DNA from: Trichomonas tenax | Taxonomy: Eukaryota > Parabasalia > Trichomonadida > Trichomonadidae | Length of the DNA: 35,373 nt | Assembly (NCBI GenBank): GCA_023091735.1 | Contig: JALKBU010000524.1 | Location: forward strand, 1-35,373 | Direction of reading: 5' to 3' | Shown here: piece after piece, positions 1 to 13,400 of the stretch | How positions within the stretch are numbered: position 1 is the stretch's first letter | Layout of the letters: each line of letters starts with the position of its first letter | The notes under the pieces: generated by a model | Databases searched by the model: none | What the model saw: only the letters and a program-made list of their open reading frames with translations | What the model was told of the DNA's origin: nothing | Translations under genes and position numbers: made by a program

Positions 1-583
1 ATAATCGCCCTCAAATCAATTAATGAATTAGTTGCATTTTTAATTTTAAGCGTATAAGAGGTATTTGAATCAATAATACACATAAAAATATCATATGCTG
101 CATAGTAGCGCATACATTTATGCTGGACGATTTGTAATGCAATCAATGATTTGATAGATATATAGACTGTGCCACTTATACCACTGGATATACAACTATC
201 AATATGTACATGAAAGTACTTTCAAATCGAAAAAATATTGATCAGATAAAAAGTTATGAAGGTCGCGGGACTACACCATAGAAGGAAAAATTTTCCCTTC
301 CACACCTTGTATGCACCCACTGAAATAAGCATATAAAGCAAAAATTCCGACTGCTGCATGCTCATTTTGTATATCCATATCGGATTATCTTATGAAAAAC
401 CAGCTGAACATTGAATAAATTGTTGATTTTCTATTTTTATTAACAAAACAATATTGAGAGTTAGCAAACTTACAGTTTGTATCTAAATTGCATAATACAT
501 TCGTAAGAGCTCCCGTAGAAACATTTTAATTTTTGAAAAATTTTATTCCTTATAACTAAATGATTTTTGTTGATAAAATAGAT

Positions 584-608
584 AAAACACATTAACCAAA
601 TGTGTTTT
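584..608. repeat. Perfect 10-bp inverted repeat with 5-nt loop
   Basis: AAAACACATT at 584-593 is mirrored exactly by AATGTGTTTT at 599-608 around the loop AACCA. It ends about 10 bases before the promoter-like cluster at 617-663. No gene is recognised on either side, so its role is unknown. Confidence 0.55.
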
Positions 609-616
609 GTGTGCTT

Positions 617-663
617 ATTTTGGCATAAATGTCTGTTACAGACATGTCACTTTTACATGTAAG
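617..663. promoter_or_regulatory. Orphan cluster of promoter-like elements
   Basis: Three short matches to the element TTTTGWCATGTAAA occur together: TTTTGGCATAAAT near 618, a GACATGTCA core near 641, and TTTTACATGTAAG near 651. The CAT cores of the first two are 19 bases apart, the same spacing as in the array at 13597-13712. The nearest downstream gene is the dynein, about 760 bases away, and no gene is visible on the minus side. It could be a distal element, the promoter of an unrecognised transcript, or the remains of a lost gene. Confidence 0.35.
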
Positions 664-1422
664 TCTCGGCTTTTTTCAGCATATTTCGACCTTCTGTTTC
701 TCAGAAAAATAATAGGAATTAGAGGATATCTTTTATGTATACCCCGATCCAAAAAATCTAGTTGTTAGCTAACAAAGAAAATCATGAAAATACCGATCAG
801 GTAGGGCTGTGCGAAATAAGGTTAAAATAATTCATCAGAACTCGAATTTTGCCAATTTTTTTTTGAGTTAAAAAAAATATGAAATTATCAAAATCTGATA
901 CCACAGACATCTAGCATATACATAGAAGTAGCATGGTATATAAAATTTTTTTTATTCAAATTCACACCAGATTTCTCTAAGCTTCCTGCAAAAGTAAAAT
1001 TTCATCCCATAAGATTAATTATGATTATCAGATTCATTTTCAGATTAATACATATGATCTAAAAGCAAATTTTTCATATAACATAACACTGTATAGGGTA
1101 TAAAATATGATATTAAAATAGAACTCAAAACAACAATGCTATTGATAACTTTTGCAAATGATGAAATCATCCATGAAATTTGAAAAATATTTTTGTTAAA
1201 TCAATATTCCGAATATCACTAATTATGTAGAAAATAATGAAATTGTTTTTGAGGATTTTTATAGAGATTTCAAATTATCAAATTTTCTAAACTGCGAATC
1301 CCTGAATTTTATGCTGAAAAATAGAGCAACCATGAACAGGATATATCATTTGCAAAATAAAATTCAAAAATATAAGGACATGTGGCATGAAATTCTACAT
1401 TTAACGTTTATAATTGCAGTGG

Positions 1423-4400
1423 ATGGCTGAATTTCCCAATAATCCAAGTCTCCACATCAATATCAAAGGTAGCAATATCATAAAAAAAGGCACCAGATCG
1501 GCATTATCCGCTCGAAGAGATAAAAAAGCATTATTTGATCCATCAACAATTGAAGAAAACGCAATACAGTACAACATGGATCCAGTGAAAGAAGGAGAGC
1601 CACATGTAATATTATCAGCTCGTTCTCCAAGTCTTTTAGCAATTAAAAACAAAATAACAAATCGCGCAAAGACAACAATGACGACAGCACGCGGAGATCA
1701 CAAGGAAGTCGAAATCTACACACCAAGGAGAGCACCGTCAATGTTGACGAAAGAGTCTCCGAGGCCGAAAACTTCACTTCAAGATCGAACTTCGTCTTTT
1801 ACAAGGAAAATTTCACGAGATAACGAAACAGAAAAGATTGCACTCAACTTTGATGACGATCCAATTGCTTATTTTTCAAAAAGAAAGGACGGTCGCGGAC
1901 ATCGTTTTATTTATTTGATTCACGCTGACGATAAATCGGATCCATACTTCAATCCGTATAAGCTGATCAAAGTACCATACGCTGAAATCAAACCAGAGTA
2001 TTTCACGATGTCTGCACAAGGAGTCACTCATTTGTATCCAGATGGAACAACAGAGTGCGTTCCTATCGATAAATGGGCAACAGAAACCTCGATTTACGAA
2101 TCTGCAAAGAAATTAAAGTTCTTCGCGCAATATTTCTTCTGGAAACCTTTCAAAAACTGGAAAAACTTCGTTAGACGTCAAAGATTTCTTGATACAAAGA
2201 ACACAATCGTGTCGCATAAGTATTTCAGTTATCCAGGATTCTTCGCCACAAAGATGAGCATAATTAATTTATTCATCGATGATAAGTTGAGATTAACTGT
2301 TCCTGAACTCGTCGAAAAGTACATTTTCTCGTTTAATCCACAACAGCGTTACGAATTATCCGCATTTACACAAGCAACAGTCAAAAATATTGCATCATTC
2401 GAAGTCGCTTATCAAGAATATATGGAAAATGTTGAGCATCTTATGTTGATATTAGACTCTAAAATTAGAGATCCTAAGGTTGTCCAAGTCAAGGATACTG
2501 ACTTTCCGGAAATCAAATTAAGAAATCCAAACCTGAAAAAGCTGAAATTACTCGAAGAAAGGAAAGCGAAACGTAGAATTGAATTAACAAATATGGTTAA
2601 CAGCCAAATCATTCAGTTTGGTTATTTCATTCGTGATGTTGATAATATGTTAATCGAAACACTTGCAACAGCTGCAAATGAATCATGGGAACACGCAAAA
2701 CAAAATGTTCTTCAACCGCTTTCATCAATCTTCAATATCGAAGTTTCTTTTGGCGAAAAAGGAGAAGTAATCTTAACTCCTTCGCTTGATGACTTAGTCA
2801 ATGAAATTAAACACTCATTCCTTCAAGCGAGAACGTGCTTGGATGGTCTTCCAAGGATTATCGATAGGCCATGTTTTAAGCCACATTTGAGAGAATCACA
2901 TCCTAATTTCGAAACAATGATGGAAGAAAAGCCATCACTCATCAAATACATGGATAGATATACATCAATTATCGAAGCAGAAGATACAATTATCAACGCT
3001 GTATCAAACTCATACAAAGAATCAGTCAAAACATCAGTTGAATTCGAACAATTCTTTAATCTTTACAAACTCGGTCAATCATGGACAATCGACAAATATA
3101 TTTCTTCACGCAGTGGACAGCCAGCTGCGTGGAAGCCAGGAGATGGAAAATCAAAAGATGTTCAAGCAGAGAATATCGATTTCGACACAGAACCGATCAT
3201 CGATATCAAATCAATCAGAGAATTACTCATTTCTCTTCAAGCAAGCGAGAAATCTCTCGTGGATTTCACTCCACACACATTAAGAGATATGATTTACATC
3301 GATTCAAAGCAACTTAGAAACTTTTTGAATCCGATTTCAAACTCTTTACAAAACAGAATTAAAGATTCTATCAACGAATTGCTGCTGACAAAGACAGTTC
3401 GTGCAAAGATCGCAATTAACTTTTATACAACACAATTAAAGAACAAACCGCAGAGCTTGGCACAATTCGTCAAATTCTGCGAAGTTTTAACAAAAACAGC
3501 TGTTATTATCAAAAAGCTTCAACTCGAATCTGATTTCATCGACAATCTCATCATTCCTGTCAATGAACTCAACAAAGTTTCGCATGCAACAGAACTCGCA
3601 CAAAACTCGATTCCTCCACTCATTTCTGCTTTCGTTCAGACAAATAAAGAAGCAAATGAAGCAAAAATATCACTTCAAGAATTTTACATCAACGAACTCA
3701 AGAAACTTTGCGACATAATTGACATGAAGATTGGAAAGGCTCGTGAGAAAGTTGCCAATACTCCAAAGAACCTTTCCGATGTCAGAGTCGAGCAACAGCG
3801 CGAATCAAATATGTTGATCAAGGATGATGTCATGGGATTGCATCCAGATGCCAATGAAGCTCTTCACTTTCAGGAAGTTCTCCAACAGAAATATTCTGAC
3901 TTCAAGTCATTGAACCAACTCGTTGAGTACATCGACATGATCTTGAGAATGTACGATATCATTGGTGCCTGGAAAGCAATGGAAAAGAATGTTTTCCATT
4001 CACCATTCGAACTTCTCAGAGCTGAAGAGTTCAAGCAAGATCTTTCTAGCATCAATGATCAGACGAAGGATCTCACAAGCAGGATGACACTCATGCCAGG
4101 AATATTGATCGAACTTGAACACGAAATCTCCAAAGTCTTCCCATATGTCGAAGAAATTGTTTTACTTGCAACGTCAAACATGATGCCACGACACTGGGAG
4201 CAGCTCTTCCAATCAGCCGGTTCACAAGTTCCATACAGAACAGACATTCATCTTTATGAGATCATTCAGAGCGGTGTTTTGTCGAATAGAAGACTCATTA
4301 AACAAGTAACAAGCATCGCTTCCAACGAAAAGAACATCGAAGACACTTACAAAGCGATCGAAGCAAAGTGGAGTCAAGTTTATTTACCAACAGCAAACGG

Positions 4401-7400
4401 AACAGCAAAGGGAGAAGATGTTTTACTTATCGCAGACACAACAGAAATCGTTTCAGATTTGGAGAAGACAGTCAAAAAGCTCAGCGAGATCAACAACTTG
4501 CAATTTGCAACAGGTGTCAGAGAACAAGTTGTCAAGATGATTTCCACACTACAGAATGCAGCGTTAGTTTTAGAAGAGTGGCAGAAATTCCAGATGAACT
4601 GGGTTCTTCTTTCAACACTTCTCAATACAGAAGAAGTAAAAACTATTCTTGTTTCACAAGTTTTAAAGTTCAGCCAAGTTAGACGCAGATGGGTTTCCAT
4701 TGTCAAGCATTCATACAAAGATCTCACATTGCTTAATGTTTGCTCATATCCTGCTCTCTTGGAAAGCATGCATGAGAACAGAGAAATGCTTGAATCAATC
4801 ATTGAAACTCTCGGAAAGTTCATCGATTCGAAGAGACAAGCTTCTCCTCGACTCTTTGCTCTTGGCAACAGCGATATCATCTCATTGCTTGCTTTCGCAG
4901 ATGTTGCAAACTTGCAGCGTTTCGTTCCTCGTCTGTTCATGAATGTCAAATCTCTTGATATCAACGATGACCAAAACATCAGTATTTCCATGCGTCGTAT
5001 CAAAGTTGCTGGTTTCATTGGACCGGGCGGTGATGTCTTCTCTCTTGATAAACCTGTTACAATCACAGGACCAATCGAAACATGGCTCAAGCAACTCATT
5101 GACGTTTCACATGAATCTCTTGCGAAAACAATTAAGTCTATTCTTTTCAAGTCCGCAACAATGCAGATCACAGATTGGATCTTGAATATTCCTGTCTATG
5201 TCGCTTATATTGTTTTCTGCGTTGAATTCACTCGTGAAGTTGAAGAATGCTTCAATGCATATGAAAGCAACATCAGATCATTCTCAACCTACGAATCTCG
5301 TCTCAAGAATCGTTACAATCAATTGATTACTCTTCTCGATACACCAATCACAAGAAAAGAAGCTCACAAGATTTCAACAATCTTGACAATCATTATGAAC
5401 CACATAGACATCATTCATCAATTCACAGATGGTCTTCAGTCCAAGTGGATATGGCAACAAGTTCCTAAGCTTAACTTTATTGAGTCTTCTAACAAATGCA
5501 CGATTTCATATGAAGAAAAAGTTGAAAACTTCGGATTCGAGATTTGGGGCGATCTTCGTCCATTCATCCTCACGCCACAGATCCAAAAGATGGGATTGTC
5601 GATTCTTCAATCGAAATTCCCAACAATCGTTGGTTCACCAGGAACAGGAAAGAGATCTCTCATCAAGTACATGGCAGCACACTTTGGAAGATATGTTCAC
5701 TCGATGCCTCCTTTGTTCTCTCTCAATGCTGAAAGATTCATGCACATCATCAAATATATCGCGATATCAGGTTCATGGGTCATTTTCAATGACATAAACA
5801 AACTTTCTCATGATCCACTTTCACATCTTTGCGATATGATCTGCATCTTCCAGGAAGCAAGCGAAAACGGGCAGTTCACAATCAAAGAAGAGCAGTTCCA
5901 GTTTGTTCCATCTTCTAAGATATTCTTCACATCAACAGAACCAATTTCTAAAGCTTCATCGATTCCACCACAACTCAAATCCATCCTGAAGAGCATCACT
6001 CTTTCAACACCAGAGAAACGCATTTTGATTGAGATGCAACTTGCTGCAGCAGGTTTCAAGTCTTCGAAGTCAATCTCTCTCAAAGTCAACTCAACAATCA
6101 CTTCTATTGTTGATACATTCAGCTCTGTACTCAAATCGAACTCAATGATTTCTCATATCTTTGCAATCATCAACAGAATGAAGAAATACATCAGAGACAC
6201 AAAGTTCCCGCAATTCAAGTGCCCATACACGCAGACATCAGAGATCGAAGATTTCATTGCTTCACGTGCTATTTACAATCACTTCTCCAAATTAATCAAC
6301 AAATATCAATTAGAATCACTCGTCAAGACTATTTTCATCACATTCCCATTATCTGAGAATGTTGAACTGATGAAGCCTCGTCTTGAATCTAATTATTACT
6401 TCAACAGCGACAACATTTACGACTTGATTGGAACACAGCTTACAGCACTCACAAGCCAATACTCGAATGGAGACTATCTCGTGCAGCAGGCTCTCAATCT
6501 CTTCATAATGCTTCAAACACACAGGGTTATCATCATTCATGGTGAACCAGGATCAGGGAAGTCGAAGATCCTCGATATCCTCAAAGATGCAATCGATCAG
6601 ACGATTGCTATCTATGCTGACAAACCTAAGCCACCAAAGATCACTCCTCTCTACATAACACGAATTTATTACAAAGCGAAAGAACAAAAATGCATCTTCG
6701 GAGAATGGGTAAGACGGGATCCAGAGAACGTCACTGTATGGTCGAACGGACAGACTGATGCCATTCTTGAGAGCATTGCTTCAATTCCTACGAAACTTCA
6801 CAAGATTATGGTATTCGATGGACCCCTTGATCACGAATTCTTGAACACTTTGACAGGAGTTTCTGCTGAAGAACAGTCATGTGTCACATCAATGAATATT
6901 GTTAACTTCAAGCTTCGTGGAAAGCTCACATTCATTGTAGAAACAGATACAATCAGAGATATGCTGCCATCTCAGATCCCTATGTGTGGATTCCTCCACA
7001 TGCGTGGTGTCCAGGATAACTGGCTCGAAACATCAGAGATCAGAGACTGCCCAGCTATCATTTCTCGTGTCTTCCCGGCAAATCTTTCACCAAGCATTTT
7101 CTCAATATTCGAAGATATTCTCCCACCAACAGTCAAATATATCTATCACACTTCAAACATCCTTTGCAACTATGAAGAGTACAGAAAGATCTCAGGATCA
7201 AATTCTGTTCTCTCAGACTTCCTGACGACAACAGCTGTCAAACTTTTCGATGCTCTTATTCAAACAGGAGGAATTACTCTCGATGATGACGAAAACATCC
7301 TTAAAGGAGCCGTTGCTGCAACATTCCATGCATTCCAAGGCATTCTCGACGAGAAGCAAGCAATACAATTCGATTTATGGCTTAGATCATCTTTCAAGAT

Positions 7401-10400
7401 TGCAGATATCCCAGAATACAACAACGATGTTCATCCATCATGTTTCGCTGATTCATTCCCTAATGGATCATTGATGACACACGTTTTGAAGCAGAACAAG
7501 TTCGAACTCATCTCAACAGAGCCAATGAATGCAATGGTTCTCGAACGTGAAGATATCATTCCAACAACGCTTCGCGAATTGTCTGTCTGTTCACCAGAAA
7601 TACTCGTGTCTAGTTACACACTTGAGTTGGCTTTGAAGAGAAAGATTCCATCGATCATTGTTGGTGGTCCAGGAAAAGATGCATTCATTAATCACTTCTT
7701 CAAGAGCAGGAAGGAATATATTGCTGTTCATATTCACGTTTCTCCACTTTATTCTATCGATTCAATCGTTGGAACAATCGATTTATGCACAGATCTCACT
7801 AAGAAGTTCTCCGACTGCCAGCAATCATTCATTCTTGTTTTCCACAACATCGACAAAGCATGCCATGAAATTATTGAGTTCATTAGGATGATTATTTGCA
7901 CAAAGACATTACTTATAACATCGCAGTCCAATATCAAAGGATATGACAACATCAAACTTAGAAAATTCAATGTTGTTTGCACAACATCGAACTATAGCGA
8001 TCTTCCATCAAGATTCTTATCAAGAATGTTGCCAATCAGACTTAATGCGATGTCTATTGCTTCCACAAAGTTTGTTGCTCAAAGACTTCTTAAGGCTCTT
8101 TCCGTTGAAGCATCACTCGCAGAGAATCTCACTGATGTCCTCGAGCAATCTATGCTCCAGATTCCAAATTTCCCAAGAGACATTTCGAACATTATATACT
8201 TCATCGATGGCATCAGTCAGACAAAGGAGAAGTTTGCGAAGGACGAAAAGATGAAGATCGACGCTCTTCGTATCTTCATTTCAGATATCAGAACATATTT
8301 CTTCAACCAATACGTTGGGCAATGGGAAACATTCGTTCAAATCTTCCTGAACAACTTCAAGGCTTCTGCTCTCATCGAAGAATGCAAGGATGAGAATTCT
8401 TTGTTCATCATTAATGTTCAAAGGCCAAAAGGAGAAAATCCTTTCATTACAGGAACATTCGAGTCATTCAAGAACATCACAGAAGAACTCACTCTTTACC
8501 TTCAAGTGTACAATAAATCTCCTGTCGAAAAACTCGATATCAAGTTCTTCACATCTCTCCTTCGTTGCTGGTCATCATTCAGAAGAACTCTTCAATTCCC
8601 AATATCAAGCATCATCCTGAAAGGAAAAGAAGGCAGCGGACGTTTAACTCTTTCGAGATTTTTGGCGAATATGCTCCAATACGATTTCGTCAATATATCA
8701 GATGATCCATTCAATCCAATCACAATTGAATATCTCACAGCTCTTTTGAGTGATATCTGCATGAACTGTGCTTTAATGGACAAGAAATGCGTTTTGTTCA
8801 TTAGGCACAAAGGCAACGATATTTCGAAAGTTTTGCAGCTTCTTCTCAACTTCATTCAAGGTTTCTGCTTCCCACTTTTGCTTAACAAATCACATCAAGA
8901 AGATATCTTCATGAAGTTCACAGGCAGAACATTAACGAAACCAGAACAATATGTTGCTGCTTCCAACAAATTATGCACTGTTATTTCAGAGAGCTTCCAC
9001 ATTATCATCGCTGTTAATGATGATTCATGTCCTCTTCCTGTCAAACTTCCTGTCATCGATTTCAACTACATAGGTCACAAAGATCTCGAAGAGATTGCGA
9101 AGACAACAGTCACAAGCGAACAGATGTCGAGTGTTTTTGGTGTCCACACAAGAACTCTTCCGAGAATCCTCACAGAGCTTCACGAACACGCTGTTGAAGT
9201 CATCAACTACGATCACAGGAACAAGTTTTACGACTTCTTGGATACATTCTGCAAACTTGCAAATCAGGACTACGTCAACTTAGTTGATAGAAGTAGAAAT
9301 CTTTTGACTACGCTCAACTTCTTCAATGACTTGAAGGATCAATCTGTTAAGACATTGAAGGACTATGAACGTGTCAATCCTGGTTTGCAGCGTGTCGCTG
9401 ATGATGTTGATGCTCTCACTGTTAGTTACAATTCTAAGATGCAAGGAATCACACAGCGCAGAAAGGAGATCGAAGTTGAAGAATCATCACTACTGAATAA
9501 CATCCACAGCCTTGAGATTGCTATCAATAGACTCGACAAAGATCAATCTGAGCTTCTTCCTGTTTTGATTTCTCAGCGTGATGCTGTTAAAGGATTAACA
9601 GATAATGATATTAAGACATTACGTCTTAACTTGATTGAACCGCTTCCATCACTAAAACTTCTTCTTGAAGTTCTCTGCGGATTCATGGATCTTCCAATAT
9701 CATTCGAACCACATGGAAGAGATTTGCTGAATGACAACAGATTTGTTACAAATATCACGAGCAGAATCGATCATCAAAAGATTGATCGTTCAATCATTGA
9801 ACATGTTGAACCATATTTCACGCGTCAAGACTTCAGCGAGAATGTTATGGATAACGCTGCTCCTTCAATGAAGACAATTTACCTTTGGCTCAAGTCCATC
9901 ATTGAGTACTCAAATAACAGCACAGAACTCACGAATCTTCGTGTCAAACTTTCTGATCTTCAAGTCGAATACGATGAAAAGAAGAAATCACACAATGAAG
10001 AGAATGAGCGCATGCAGTCAATGGAAACACAGCTTGAAGAAGAAAAGGCTGCTCTCAGATCATCTCTTCAATCTAAGGAACAGCTTGAGATCAGATTTGA
10101 GAACATTAAGAATCGCCAGGAAGCAATCAATGCAATTCTCTCAGATATCGATGACTTCTTGATGAAGTGGGCTCATGAAAGCAATGAAATCACAACACAG
10201 CGTGAACTCATTATCGGCACTGCACTTCTCATGTCATATTATGTTAGCTATGGATCAATGGTTAACGACAAACTGAGGAAGAAGTTAATCAAGATTGTTG
10301 TTGACGAGATCAAAGATGTCGGACTTGTTCTTCCACATGAGATTCCGAAGACAACAATTAAGGATAAGCTTCTTTTCGATAGTACAAGTGATGATGAAGT

Positions 10401-13400
10401 CTTCAATCCAGCAGAGAATATCATCTTTGATGCATCATTCGATGTCTACATGACAAAGTTCGTTATGCGTGTTCCTCTCATTCTCGATGCTGATGGATTT
10501 GCTCTTCAGTACTTCACAAAGATGTACAGAACGAAAAACTTCAATGTTGTGTCTGTCCACAACGAAAATCTCGAGCGTGATATTTCTGTCGCAATTAGAG
10601 ATGGATCGCTTTTGGTTATCACGGACTTTGATATGATGCACCTGATAATCAACCAAATCCTCACAACTATGCGTATTGGACTTGAAAACATTGCAGGCAA
10701 GAACATTAAAATCAACACGAAGAGCATCCAAATCAACAAATCATTCCGTCTCGTTTTGATCTCTAATTACAGGAATATCAATGAAATCCCAGATCAGATC
10801 CTCACAAGAGTTTCACCAATCGATATGTCATCATCATCTCTCAAGGCATGTCACACAATGATATTCAACGAGATCATTAATGGATACATTCCAGACATTC
10901 TTCCAGCAGTCTTAACAGACAGAAGAAACAAGATCGAACGCTCCGTCAACTACAAACTCAAGGAACGTGATACAATATTGACTGTTGTTGATGCAGTGAA
11001 TAAGCAGACGAATGATGACTCTTACGATTTCATAGAGGATAAGTCATTCATTGCTGACATTGTCCGCTCAAAGAACCAACTCTTCGATGCCTACAACCTT
11101 CTCGAAGATACAACAAGTGCTCTTTCGAAGCAGAGAATTCAGCCGGATGTGTTCAAGAGTGTCGCAAAGAAACTCACATTTGTTTGGGATGCATTGTCGA
11201 ATTATGCAGTTTTAATCAACAGCAACTACAAGTTCTCGTTCACAAACTATTTGAGCATTGTTTCGAAGTCTCTCAACCTTCCTGGATTCGGGCAGATCAA
11301 TCTCAAGCCAGAGCAAGCAGATCAACTCGCAGTCACATTAATGCAACAAGTGCTTCTTAGTGTTACACCAGGAATCAGTTACAGAGACACTCTCGCTTTA
11401 TTATTCGTTATATCATTCCACAAACGGAAGTTCGATGGCCATGTTAAGAAGGAAGACTTCAATGCAATTCTGCAGCATGTATCAGACCAGAAGGATGGAA
11501 CATTCGACTACAAGACGAACGATCTCGCATTGGGTGAACCATTTGATCATCTCAAGTTCACCAATGTCACAAATGTGTTCAATTACGTCCAGAAAGCTGT
11601 TTCAGTTACATTTGGAAACAACTACACACAGTTCATGAAACCATTTGAAGTCGATAATGTTATTTCACTTTCATCATCAGTTCCAACAGTAATTCTCTAT
11701 AACAGAACATCACCATTCTCCATCATTCGTTCTTACATCACCAACAGGACTCGAGGTGATAATTTCATCAACATTTCAATGACCGGTGACAGAGAAACAA
11801 CAAACGAAGTCAAGAAAGTTCTTGAAACAGCAATGAAGAAAGGAAACAGAGTTTTACTCAATATTTGCAACTCCGATGAATCGATTTATGAAGTTTTGTC
11901 GAGTGTGACAACTACAGCAACAACAACATCCATCCACACTAACTTTAGACTCATTGTCTGTGCATGCGAGAGAACTAAAGCACTTCCAGTCAATCTTCTT
12001 ATTAACTCCGTCAGACTCTTCTACAACGACAGTGTTTCAATCAGAGAACCGACAATTCACACATTTGGAAACTTGCAGAGTATCATCAGGACATCACAGA
12101 ACTCCGTTCCAGCGAAGAAAGTCGCTTATGGTTCTTCTCTTCTATCAGCAATCCTCAGATTTAGGAGATTCCTCCAACCACTCGGTTTCGATATTGGTGT
12201 CGATATTCCATTCGAAGAACTTGTAAGCAGCATCACACGTGTTGTCACAATGCTTGATACATTCCCGCAGAAGGATACTCCAATCAGAGCTGTTCGTGAT
12301 TACATGCAGGACGTTGTCTTCGGATGTTCATCATTCGATGTATTCGATAGGCGAAAGATTCGCTCTTTAGTTTATTCCGTTTTCTCATCAGACTTCATGA
12401 AGGATGGATTCAATTTCGTTCCAGACTTCGCTGACAAAGACAAGTTCGATATCCCTCATGGAGCAACAATCCCGAATTATTCTGCAGCGGCCGCAAAGAT
12501 TCCTCCATTCCCATCGACAGACGCCCTTGTTGTCAACACAGCGGGATGGTCTCCACTCAGGAACTGGTCTTTCTCGAGATGGGTCATTGGCGCGCTTGAA
12601 CATCTCAAGAAGAGATCAATACCGCACACGATACAGAGCAGCGAGTACAGCATCAGACTGAAGTCATACATGGTTTCAATTCCAGAGAGAATTGGAACAG
12701 GAAGTCTCGCGAAGTTCGTCAGTCCAACAGGCGTAATCATCCGCGGTGAGATTGACGACCTCAACATGACGATAGACAATCTCAGATGCCTCTTCACTGA
12801 GTCTCCTTTCTCCCCTGATGTTTCATCATTCATTTACGGAACAGTTCCTGACTCATGGAGAAACATGTCAAGATTCGATTCGACGAAGTCATCGCAGCAC
12901 TTCATTTCGCAGATCTCTGAGAGAAGAGAGTTCCTGATGTCATATCTTCAAGAGCAAAAGATCGGATTCGTCAGTGTTAAGAATATTGTCAATATCAGAG
13001 GTCTTCTCCAATCTTTCCTCACTGAACAAGTTGCCCACAGAAACTTGAGCACTGATACTGTTGGATTAGAGTTCACACCAATAGATCCATCAATCAAAGA
13101 TGTTCCTCAGAACAGCATTATTCTTACAGATATTTACATCGTTCAAGGAAGATTCTCGCGCGAAAGCATGAAAGTGTATGTTGACAGAGACACTAAACTA
13201 TGTGAAAAATTCATGAACTTATGCGTCAGTGTTGGAAAACCATCGAACGAGAAAATTTTCATGTGTCCACTTCTTAGGACTCTTTTCGTTGATGGAATTT
13301 CTCGTTCAGCATCGAACACTTACACAGATGGATGCCCAGACAACTTGATTTGGTACATTCCTCTTTCATGTGATGCACAACAACAGGTTCCTGTATCTAA

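Larger units (their letters stand above)
1..1422. other. Gene-free AT-rich upstream region
   Basis: No reading frame of convincing length or composition is present on either strand. The region is strongly AT-rich and contains short structured elements: a near-palindrome at 281-300 (18 of 20 positions symmetric), a perfect 10-bp inverted repeat at 584-608, and a promoter-like element cluster at 617-663, the last two listed separately. The 40 bases before the dynein ATG carry GGACATG and GGCATGAAA, which resemble the window's promoter element but are not in its usual phased form. Confidence 0.6.

Noticed and set aside
281..300. Near-palindrome GAAGGAAAAATTTTCCCTTC
   Set aside because: 18 of 20 positions symmetric, but it is AT-centred and isolated, so chance cannot be excluded.
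1391..1420. Possible 3' splice site before the dynein ATG (TTTATAATTGCAG)
   Set aside because: It lacks the ACTAAC-type branch/acceptor motif of trichomonad introns and no matching 5' site was found upstream.
1414..1422. Dynein start at the TTG codon 1414
   Set aside because: A TTG start is not expected in a nuclear gene; the first ATG in frame is 1423.
4380..5171. 263-codon minus-strand frame inside the dynein gene
   Set aside because: It lies entirely antisense to a well-supported dynein region and has shadow-like composition.
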